A stretch of DNA of 64,000 nt, taken from NCBI RefSeq assembly GCF_014066305.1, contig NW_023501117.1:1-64000 (forward strand), read 5' to 3'. The notes beneath the pieces were generated by a model. It searched no databases. It was given only the letters and a program-made list of their open reading frames with translations, and was not told where the DNA came from. The DNA is from Letharia columbiana. Lineage: Eukaryota; Ascomycota; Lecanoromycetes; Lecanorales; Parmeliaceae. This document shows, in pieces, positions 54,915 to 64,000 of the stretch; positions within the stretch are counted from its first letter, which is position 1, and the number at the start of each line of letters is the position of its first letter. A program made the translations under genes and the position numbers.

Positions 54915-55354
54915 AATATAATATCTTTCGACAAGCCGGGCTCAGGAAAGTATTTCGGCTTTGGTACAGGAAAGCGTAGATGGCAAGGAGCTACAGAGTG
55001 TTCTTGCCATCGTAGGTGGAAACTCCCTACCTTATATACTAACCTGCAAGGCTACGCTTCCCGGGCATCTGCCCTGCTTGGATGCAACTCCAGGCAGAAG
55101 TGCATGGATCTGTCAGCATTTCTGCCTAGCCTCGCCCGTGCTGACGGGCCTATGATTTCAAGGCGCCTCAATTGGAAAGCCTGATGTACGAGTCTCGTAC
55201 GAGCATTTGAAGTCGAATGTCTCAGGTGGAATCAGCCTTGGAGTGAAGTCGGCAGAGTAGATTTTAGCCGCGAAGCGCATTCCAAGCTAGCCAGAAACGT
55301 TGTGCTTGAAGCCATCCAAACGCCCCTTCCCATTGCATCATCCAGCTCGACATC
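54915..55354. promoter_or_regulatory. divergent promoter region between AAA ATPase and RPB5 genes
   Basis: About 440 bp between the two start codons with no coding evidence. Contains a small palindrome (gtacgagtctcgtac, near 55,190). Confidence 0.4.
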
Positions 55355-56195
55355 ATGGACAACCAAGACGCGGAAAGAGCGAAGATAGCTGCAGATGCTG
55401 ATAGAGAACTCACCCGTTTATGGCGGGCATGGCGAACGATACACCAAATGTGCCAGGACAGGGTACAAGCTTCCCATGCCTGTACTCCAGTGACACCCCG
55501 CTGACGTCCTCCACAAGGGCTACGAGATAGGAGAGGAAGAAGTCAAGATATCTCTCGAAGATTTCCGCAAGAACTACGCTGATCCTAGCGGTGCGCCTGA
55601 GTCTGTCCCCCAGCCCCATTATTGTGCAATCCCCTCGTGAGTGAGTAACGACGAGACTGACACACCACCCAGCCGCAAGAAAATGAACACCTCCTTCAGA
55701 CCCACGGACGCCATGATTGCAAAATACACCGCCCTACCTACAAAAGCCGAACCCAACCCTCAGCCCCAAATCGGCACCATCTGGATCGAATTCTCCTCCG
55801 ACGCCAGCATCGGCATAAAACAGATGCGCGCCTTCGCCCACCACGTCAACCAGCATAAATTCTACACCGGCATTCTAGTTACGCAAGCATCCATTACGCC
55901 TGCAGCGCTAAAAATAATTCCCGTCGTTCTGCCTTCCATCATTGAAACGTTCCAAGAGCAAGATTTGTTAGTGAATATTACGCACCATGAACTGGTGCCA
56001 ACGCATGAGCTGTTGAGTGCGGAGCAGAAGGTGGAATTACTGAAGCGGTATCGGTTGAAGGAGAGTCAATTGCCGAGGATCCAGGTGGGGGATCCGGTGG
56101 CGAAGTATTTGGGGTTGAGGAAGGGGCAGGTGGTGAAGATCATTAGGAGGAGTGAGACGGCGGGGAGGTATGCTAGTTATCGGTGGGCTATATGA
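55355..56195 (+). CDS. RPB5: RNA polymerase I/II/III common subunit RPB5 (RPABC1)
   Basis: Three exons: 55,355-55,462, 55,518-55,636 and 55,673-56,195, 249 residues (yeast has 215). The N-terminal jaw domain starts with [20 protein letters not shown] and [11 protein letters not shown]. The C-terminal assembly domain is strongly conserved: [66 protein letters not shown]. The subunit sits in the jaw of all three nuclear polymerases and contacts downstream DNA. The second intron is only 36 bp (gtgagt...acccag, with a ctgac branch-like site). It is required because the unspliced frame meets TGA at once, but is unusually short. Extra residues lie mainly in the linker between domains. Confidence 0.9.
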
Positions 56196-56772
56196 TTGAG
56201 AGAAGGGGTCGTCACGGCTTCTAACGGTCTTTGCTTGAGGTGAATGCAGGAAAGTGTGCTTGAGTCGCATTCCAAGATGGATTGATGGGAAGAGACACCT
56301 TATGCATGCTTTGCGGGATGCTGGTTTCGTCTTGCAGTAGAAATATCTGCAGTCAGTACGACCTCGTGCGGTGACCTGAAATCACAGGATAGTAAAGGGA
56401 AAAAGCGTGGAGTTTAAATGGAGGTGGTTGTCGACAGAAACACCCAAGATTCAATGCAATGCCAGATCTCAAATTGCGCGTTCTCCTTTAATCTCCCTGA
56501 TGTTTGTACCGTCATCTACCTTCGTGGATTGCTGCCATTGCTCAGTGCTGAGTGGTGACCACGTGTCGAGCTGCATACTACGAAGCACTTTCTTAAAGGG
56601 ACGGAGGCATCTCTTTATTCTTGCTGGCGACGTATTTGTACCATGGTATGATACAATATTGATCAATACTCATTCAGAAAAAGGCGCTCCCATTTGCTTA
56701 TTAGTACAGTGTTTTTGATTTGATATGTGCTGTACAACAAGGGTACACATAAAATAGTATCAGTTGCTTCAT
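56196..56772. other. convergent intergenic region, no supported gene
   Basis: Between RPB5 (plus) and the acyl-CoA ligase (minus). The short frames at 56,407-56,718 and 56,666-56,469 have no motifs. Confidence 0.45.
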
Positions 56773-59035
56773 CTACAATTTTGCCTTTTCCTTGACATCG
56801 TCTTTGAGCTTCATGCTCTTGTCTGCCTTGGCTTGATCTCTCAACATCCTCCTGAGGATTTTCCCACTAGTAGATTTCGGTATGATTCTATAAGATGCCG
56901 GCGTCAGCACTTCTTTAGAGCATATCTCGACTTGAACGACGTCTCGATGGAGCCTACCCAAGAGACGCGCATTACGGCAACCATTCTATGGCTGGTAAGA
57001 AGGGATGTCTTACCCAACAAACTCCAGTTCAGTGATCCACTTAGTCCTCGACTTTCTCTCTTGCACATATTTAATCAATTCCTGTCCAAATTCTTGGCTG
57101 CCTTCGACTTCATCTTTCGGGACAACGTAAGCCTTCGGTCTCTCGCCGGTATAGTCGTCTGGCACGCTCATTACCGCAGCGTCTTCCACTTTGGGGTGGC
57201 CAAGCAACAAGTCTTCAAGTTCAGCAGGAGCCACACCAATGCCTTTAACCTTGATCAATTCCTTTATGCGGTCGGTGATGGTTAGCATGCCCTCCTCGTC
57301 GAGGATGCCTTGATCTCCGGTATGTAGCCAGCCGTCTTTGTCGAAAGTCTCAGCTGTGGCTTTGGCATTGTTGAGGTATCCCATCGTGATTTGGGGACCC
57401 CTAGTCAGAATCTTCGAAAAGCGCGTTAGATCAGCCAACCCACTATAGGAGATCTAACCTGCCCTTACCTCTCCGGGTTCATTGAGACCAAGCTCATTGC
57501 CATATAGATCAATGACTTTGATTTCTGTGCTTGCGCAGATTGTTCCCACAGTGTGACCGTACTTGTAATCATACTTCTCTGGTGGATGAGCCGTAATGCA
57601 AGAGCAAGATTCGGTCATACCATACGCTAGTAGAGATGTTTAATTTAAATGTTGATGGGCAAGACTAGAACTCGTACCTTGCTTGAACTCAGTCTGTGGA
57701 AACTTCTTCTTGAGAAGGTGGAGTATCTCTTCCGATAGAGGAGCAGCACCAGTAGAGAATCGGCGTAAGCAAGATAAGTCGTACTTATCGACGAGTGGGT
57801 CGCGAACAAGTCTGATTAGAATGGGCGGTACGAGGAGCAATTCTCGGAGCTGGTGTTTGACCACTGTATCTAGCAAGTCCTTCATCGTGAAAGCTGGAAG
57901 CATGTATACTTCAGCATTGATGGAGATAGGGAGGTGAAGGGCGTGGACCAGGCCCGTGACTGGTGGCGTTGATCATTAGCCATAAGCAACCCATGAGCTG
58001 TCTATTTTGGACAAAATTCCTAGGGTTTCGGCATTGTGACATTTCTCCAGGGCTATCCAGCCACAATCTGGGGTCGGGATACCACAAATACCTTGGGCTG
58101 CTGTACAAGAAACAGTGTAGCACTTACTGTGAAAGACAGGAAGTACAGCCAAAATCTTCTGCAGGTTGGGTGGTGTAATCATTTGTACCTGCAAGACCTG
58201 TGCGATCACGTTCTGATGGGCCTTAAACCAAGGGTATTAGGATGAGTACGGTATAGACGCAAAATAGCATGGTGTCATACTATCATCACAGCCTTCGGCA
58301 ACCCAGTCGTGCCAGAGCTAAAGCTCAAAAAAGCACAAACGTCCTTACTTTCCTTACCTTCGGGAATCTTAAAGCTCGGAACCTGGCCGTTTTCCGCATA
58401 TGATCTTCCAATATCCAAAAGTGTCTGCATGGCCGTGAAACCCTCTAGCTCGCCTTCAAGAAGAAACACCCGCTCCTTGGGAATCCCAGCGCTCTTTGCT
58501 GCTGCGGCAGCAACGTCCATTGACGCAGGTACGGTCATAAGGAACCTAGCACCGGCCTTGTTAAGTGCGTATGTCATCTCTTCGATGTTGTAGGCCGGCG
58601 ACGCCCCAGAGACAACCCCACCTATTGCTCGCACTTTTCGTCAACCATGTAGCTTGGCCAGCCAGAAGACCACATAGCATACCAGCTCTCAGGGTTCCTA
58701 GCATAGCTACTGGATACCAGATATTGTTAGGGCTGAACAATGCCACTGCTTCCCCCTCTTTCAGTCCATATCGTTTGACCAACGCCGTCGAGAGGTAGGT
58801 CGTCGCGTCTTGAACCTGAGCGTAGTTGATCCGCTCGCCTGTGATGCCATTACTGTAGCCACGCAGTGCTGAGGACGGATGCTTTTTGAGCGAAGAGGAG
58901 GGAGAATCAAATAGCCAGTCCCAGATCGTGACATCTGTCGGCACTGTAGTCAATTGAGTGAGTCAGCCTTTTCTTCACAGACCTAGAGCCAAATGACGTA
59001 CGCGGGATATCTGGCTGAGTGGACTTGAAAGGCAT
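56773..59035 (-). CDS. 4-coumarate:CoA ligase-like acyl-CoA ligase, peroxisomal signal AKL
   Basis: Eight exons: 59,035-59,002; 58,943-58,683; 58,621-58,281; 58,221-58,128; 57,959-57,678; 57,626-57,469; 57,411-57,014; 56,887-56,773. All junctions keep frame, giving 560 residues, normal for the family. AMP-binding motifs: SFSSGTTGLPKAV (about 197-210), AYGMTES (338-344), WLHTGDQG (around 421-423) and PKSTSGKILRR with catalytic Lys532. The C-terminus KEKAKL ends in AKL, a type 1 peroxisomal targeting signal. The enzyme should adenylate a carboxylic acid and transfer it to CoA in peroxisomes; candidates are medium-chain fatty, aromatic or jasmonate-like acids. Its 5' end abuts a RIP-degraded repeat ~145 bp upstream of the ATG, so its promoter may be affected. 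Confidence 0.9.
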
Positions 59036-59180
59036 TTTGCCGGTCAGTAAAATGGTCTGTTTCACGGACGTAGATACATAGACAGGTGTGAGGAGACAGT
59101 TTCTCACCAAAGCAGATCCCCTCACTGATAGTCCCCAGGTACAAGGGTTTTTGAGCGTCTGCGTTCCCTTTGCATACATA
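59036..59180. promoter_or_regulatory. short upstream region of acyl-CoA ligase before the AT-rich block
   Basis: Only about 145 bp of normal sequence separates the start codon from the AT-rich block. Any distal promoter elements must lie in the repeat. Confidence 0.5.
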
Positions 59181-62100
59181 ATATTATATACTCGAAATAT
59201 CGTTATTGAATTAATTTTTAATAATTAATATTATTTCTAAGCGGGGATGCTTTCGCGGATAAATAAGATAATATTACTACTATTATAGCTTAATAGAAGA
59301 AGAAATAAGAGAAAATTCGAGTTATTTAGATAAAGATTAAAGCTATAATTATAATTAAAAGTGAAGAGGCTATTAAACGTCGTGAAAAGAAGGAGATTAT
59401 ACGTTATAAAGAGTAGAAGAAGTATATAACTCGTCTAAAGGCCGAGATAAAGACTTTATAATATAAGAAGAAGCTTAAAGAATAACGTGTTATTATTATC
59501 CGCTATAAGTAAGAGATTTATATTATTATCGTTTATCGCGAGAAGAAAGAATAGATAATTATATAAAGAGGTGCTAGAATAATAATTAAAGAGCTTCTAA
59601 ATAAGATAAAGCTTAGAGAGTCTTATTCGCCTTAAATTCTTATAATAATAAAGAGAAATAAGAATATAAAAAATAAATTCTATAAGTACTCTATAAGGGC
59701 TATATTAAGAGTATAAAATAGATTATATATATCTATTAAGTAGTCTAATAAGATTAAAGATCTATATATTAAAGAAAACTTCGATATTTATATCTTAAAT
59801 ATCGATCTTAATATAGCTATAGAGTAATACGATATTAATAATCTTAGTAAGATTCGAGAATAAGCGAAATCTACTTATTTTAAGAGAACTTATTAAAACT
59901 TTATTTTAAATATTATATCTATTAAATAATAAGAGTAGCGAGTTAAGTTTATTACTATAGTCGAGTAATAAAAGCGTTCTAAGTATATTCTCGATATAGA
60001 GCTTATTTATATTAATTACATCGATTTTAGAAGAAATATTTAGATCGTAAATAGATCTATATAATCTTCTTCTATCGTTAAATAAGAACTAGTAATCTTA
60101 AAGATTAATATACTATTAGAATATATAAATTATATTAAGATCTTAGCCTACTTAGCGAAAGTCTTTTATTTTCTTTTAATAAGATATCGATAATAAAAGA
60201 AGAATATAATATTCTCGTTAATAAGCTAAAGTTAAAGTAGAAGTATAAAGTATATAAGAATTCTTAAAAATTTGTAATCCGCTGACTCCTTCGTAATACT
60301 ATTTCTTTCGAAGCTTTTATCGAAATTTCTACTCTTATTAACCTCTATTCTTATCGAGAATCTTCTAAATAAGATTCTAAAGCTTCTTTTATATGAAGAT
60401 TCAACTTTTTTCAAGAAGAAAGAAGTATTAGAAAAGTTGAAGTAGAAGTTAAAGTAGCGTTCCTGAACGAGATTCTAAGAAGTTTCGACTTTCCAACGTC
60501 GTTCTCGTAACGAGATTCTAATAACTTTCTTCGAAGATCGCGACGGTATTATTAATAAAAGAGTTCTGATACTTCCTTTGGAAGTCGCGGACGAGTCGTT
60601 CCCGAATAAGATCCTAATACTTTCTCTAGGAGTCGCGGCGGCATTATTTTTAAATGAGATCCTAAAGAAGTAGCCGGCGATACTACTTCGATATACTTAT
60701 TCTTATAATCCTAAATTAATTCTCAAGCATTATCGAGATTCTTAATATTTATTTACTTATCGTATTATAGTCTATAATTCTTTTTATTTAATAAGATACT
60801 TGATAATAAAACTATAGTCTTTAGTAATAACGCGCTTATTTAGAAGTTAATTAAGTTTATAAGATTTATTAATAAAGATATCTTCTTCGACGAAAGATCA
60901 ATAAAGACTTATTCGAGTAAGGTTACGATTAAGAATAAAAATCGATATAAGAGTTTAAATAAGATTTTAATTACGCTATAATAAAGATTAAATATACTCT
61001 TTAAATATTAAAAATATCGAGTTAATAAGCTAGACAATTTACTCGCTCGATAATCTTAAAAAGAATTTATAAATTATAAATTATATTTTCTTTTAATAAG
61101 CTAAGTAGTAGAAATATTATATTTATAATAAAGGTGTAATAACGCGTAATCTTCTTAATAAAAGAATTAAGACTAATATCTTCGATTATAATAAAATTTA
61201 GAATATATCTAAGACGAAGGCGATAGTATTAAAAGCTTTTAAGTAAGCGATATTATTTAATATTAACTACTTCTTATAAATATCAAGATCTAAAGATTAA
61301 TTAAGTAAGAAACTATAGACGATCTTATTAGAAGACTTATTAAGAGAAGTAGAAATAGCATTATTATAAGCTACTTAAATAGTGGAAATAGTTCTTAACT
61401 ACTTAATAATATCGTTAAGGGTTAATATTTAAAAGTATAACGCTATCTTAATCGTTTAATTAATATACTCGCTACTTTTATTAATTTATAAATAATATAT
61501 TATTAAATATAATAGCTTAATATTAAGCTTAACGAAGAGAGCCTTTTAGAAGTTATTAAGAAACTTTTCAATCTCAATTAAATATAATTTATTTAAGTAG
61601 ATCTTAATCGATCTTTTATAGACATCGAAGAAATTATAAAGTCTAATCTTCGACGTTAAATATAAACTTACTAGAGATTAAAGTAATCTTTTAAAAGAAC
61701 TTATTAGTTACTAATATAATAATATTATAATTCTTCTTAAATTTTAATAATAGTAAGAATAAAATTAATTATTAGTATATAAAATAGTATTAACGACGTT
61801 AGAATAGGCTATAAGAATTTATTAGATAGATATCGAGGTATTTAATAGAGCTAATACTATAGATAATATTAAATATAATCTTATAATTATCTTATAAGAC
61901 TACAAATATATTATTAATAAGATATACTTTTCTAGTATTTAGCGAAATCGATATAACTTTTAAAATACGCGATTTTTAGAAATATAATAACATATAATTT
62001 AGAGATATAAAGTCTTTTTAATATAAAAGTATAATTATCTATAGAAGCGTTAATCTTTTAAATAAGTTTAATATTATTATATATAAAGAGAAAGTAATAT

Positions 62101-64000
62101 AATATTCTTATTGGTTTTTTTATTAGTATCTAGAGTAATAAGAATCTTCTATTATATCGAGTCTTTCTAATAATTATTAAGAAGTTATTAATATAGCTTT
62201 AAACTTAACTCGATAAGTAAGATAGTTATATAAGCGTATTTATAAAGTATATTAAGTTCGCTTTTAGTATTATATTAATAGATAGCTATTTTAATAGTAA
62301 TAGCGAAATTAGAAAGTCTTAATAAAGCGTTAAAAATAATATACTTCTTTTCTAGCTTATAATAAAATTTAAGATTCTTAAATTATTAAATATATTTTAA
62401 GATATATATAAGGCGTAAGTTTAACTTAATAGTCGATAATATTATTAAAGATATTTATTTAATAATCTCTTAGAGCGAAATTATAATTTATATATACGAT
62501 CGTTTTAGAGAGCTAATTCTATTATATATCTAGTTTTTTAAAATATCTAAATAATTTTAGTTATCTTAAGTTTCATCAATTAATATCTAATTTTAGTATT
62601 TTTAAGAAGTCGACTAAGAAATAGAATTAATTATATTTAAAAGCGCTTAAGAATAATATTTAACTAGTTTATTTTTAATATAATATATTATAACGTTAAT
62701 ATTAAATTAATTAATATTAAGATTTATATATAGTATCTATTTCTTATTAAAATAAATTAGAAATAATAATAATAATAAAGTTTTTTAAAGCTTTTAAAAA
62801 GTCGTTAGCTTAATAATAATAAACTTTTTAAGTATTAATCGAAAGACGAAGTTCTTTCTTTTTTATTTAAATCTCGACAAGATAGTAAATATAATAGTCT
62901 TTTGATTTTATAGAGATTTAGTAATAATAGTATAGTCTTTAATATAATTATATAATTAATTAGTTATATCTAAATAGATTTCTAGCTTAAAGAGCGTCTT
63001 TAAAAATAAGATCTTCGCGATTATCTATAGCTTATTCTTCGACGATTTAAAGATCTAAAAAGTCGATCTTTTACTTAAGTAGCTAGACTAAAAGATATTT
63101 AAGAAAAGTCTTAAAAGAATTTATAAAAATATCTAATTTTATAAAGAGATTAAAGACTTATTATAGATATATAATATACTTTAATAGAGATCTAAAGTAA
63201 ATAATTATATTATCAATATATACTCTAATAAATATAAAGCGATATAGAAGCTAATTAATTTATCTTTAAATATAAATAAAGAGAGTTTTTATAGTCTTAT
63301 AACTATTATATTAAATATTTTCTAATCTTAATAGCTAATAATAGTAAGCTTATAACGATTTTATATATAAACTTGCTATTAATAGAAGAAGCTTATGTAA
63401 TCGACGATACTAATATATTAATAATTTCTTATAAAATTTATTAAATCTAATTAAAGAGATAGAGAATATATATTAATTTAAGTAACGATATTTAGACCGC
63501 GAATATCTATAATAGTATATTCTTTTTAAGATTCATTCGAATATAGTTCTTTAAATTATAAAGATTAAAAAATTAAATAAAGTAACTTAATTAGTTTAAC
63601 TTAATCTTTCTTAATTATAAAGCTTATCGAAAGTCTTATTAATAACTTTTTTAGCTTTTAAGCTAAGAGAATAAACTCTAATAGTTTTCGATACTTACTA
63701 TTCTTAATTAGATTTTAAAGAAATATATATTTATTTATACTTCGATAGATTAGCGAAGTTATCTTCTTTTTAAAGTAAGAGAAATTTCTTTATAATTACT
63801 TTAATTTCTAAGTAGTTATTATAAATAGTAACTTTGTTTAATATAATAAAGTCGATAAAGACTTTAGTAATAATAATTTTCGAGATTATAAAAGCTAAAA
63901 TTATAAAAATTAAATTTATAATAATTAACGAGTTAGTAGTTATCGATAGAGTCATATTATTATTAAAAATATCTAAAATAATATTATAGAATATAGTAGC
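59181..64000. repeat. AT-rich RIP-degraded retroelement block (continues past the window)
   Basis: About 4.8 kb of TpA-dense DNA in which all frames are broken; short less AT-rich patches occur near 60,460-60,690. A Ty3/gypsy reverse-transcriptase relic is readable on the minus strand at the right end, so the element's 5' part (gag) should lie beyond 64,000 and its integrase region to the left. No terminal repeats were identified. The left edge lies just upstream of the acyl-CoA ligase gene. Confidence 0.75.
62900..63560 (-). pseudogene. degenerate Ty3/gypsy-type reverse transcriptase
   Basis: Minus-strand translation gives, around 63,185-63,230, VYIDNIIIYFRSL, a mutated form of the Y-x-DD catalytic box and following strand. 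It continues as VFNLFIKLDIFINSFKTFL (about 63,090-63,150), matching the next block conserved after the catalytic box in fungal Ty3/gypsy polymerases, and then LLK.KIDFLDL, matching the usual LLGQKVDALGL-type stretch. A catalytic Asp reads as Asn, and stops interrupt it repeatedly, so it is dead. Subfamily not determined. Confidence 0.65.

Noticed and set aside
59340..59640. Plus-strand Lys/Glu-rich pieces resembling a gag coiled coil
   Set aside because: Interrupted by many stops in AT-rich sequence where Lys, Ile and Glu codons are expected by composition; the readable polymerase is on the opposite strand.
1..64000. CRISPR arrays, bacterial operons, riboswitches and Shine-Dalgarno sites
   Set aside because: The spliced genes, RIP blocks and protein families are fungal; no regularly spaced direct-repeat array of CRISPR type is present. 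The 16-mer array at 9,778-10,538 is inverted and irregularly spaced.

Overview
The window looks like a chromosome segment from a filamentous ascomycete, most likely a Dothideomycete-type fungus. Genes carry short (about 45-150 bp) GT...AG introns. Recognisable proteins include a Zn2Cys6 regulator, a 2EXR/F-box-like protein, a CYSTM protein, BFR1, a TRM4/NSUN2 RNA methyltransferase and RPB5. Gene-bearing DNA of ordinary composition alternates with extremely AT-rich, TpA-dense blocks in which every frame is stopped, the signature of repeat-induced point mutation (RIP). The species cannot be named from sequence alone.

Layout. 1-2,000: no convincing gene. 2,050-3,770: RIP block holding a dead Tc1/mariner-type transposase on the minus strand. 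4,317-7,729: a signal-peptide gene broken by one in-frame TGA, then a spliced zinc-finger-like protein. 9,759-10,556: a GC-rich, non-autonomous transposon with an 11-bp target duplication, ten copies of a 16-mer in mirror order and a ~97-bp-arm fold-back core. 10,722-15,498: an AT-rich block bounded by ~125-bp inverted repeats, with a younger GC-rich element (11,529-12,287) flanked by ~130-140 bp TG...CA direct repeats. 15,841-22,009: a 2EXR-like gene, two small paralogous CX2CX11CX2C proteins and a probable relic exon.

22,858-37,000 is the main genic part: a 45-residue basic protein, a mitochondrial DEAD-box helicase, a single-pass membrane protein, a CYSTM protein, BFR1, a membrane-anchored fucose-lectin-like protein and a 1,011-residue Zn2Cys6 regulator. 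A six-exon MFS transporter follows (37,637-39,744). After ~4.9 kb without a convincing gene come TRM4, a class II aldolase/adducin protein, an F-box protein, an AAA ATPase, RPB5 and an eight-exon acyl-CoA ligase ending in a peroxisomal AKL signal. From ~59,180 to the end is a RIP-degraded block with a Ty3/gypsy-type reverse transcriptase relic on the minus strand.

The core genes are mostly housekeeping: RNA metabolism (helicase, TRM4, BFR1, RPB5), transport and lipid/phenylpropanoid-type CoA activation. They do not form an obvious biosynthetic cluster, although the Zn2Cys6 regulator and the MFS transporter are tandem neighbours. The unusual material is in the transposable elements: one fold-back sequence is present both intact and as a transition-mutated copy 4.6 kb away, giving a direct before/after view of RIP. 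Exon coordinates were worked out by hand from splice signals and reading-frame continuity and have not been tested against transcripts.
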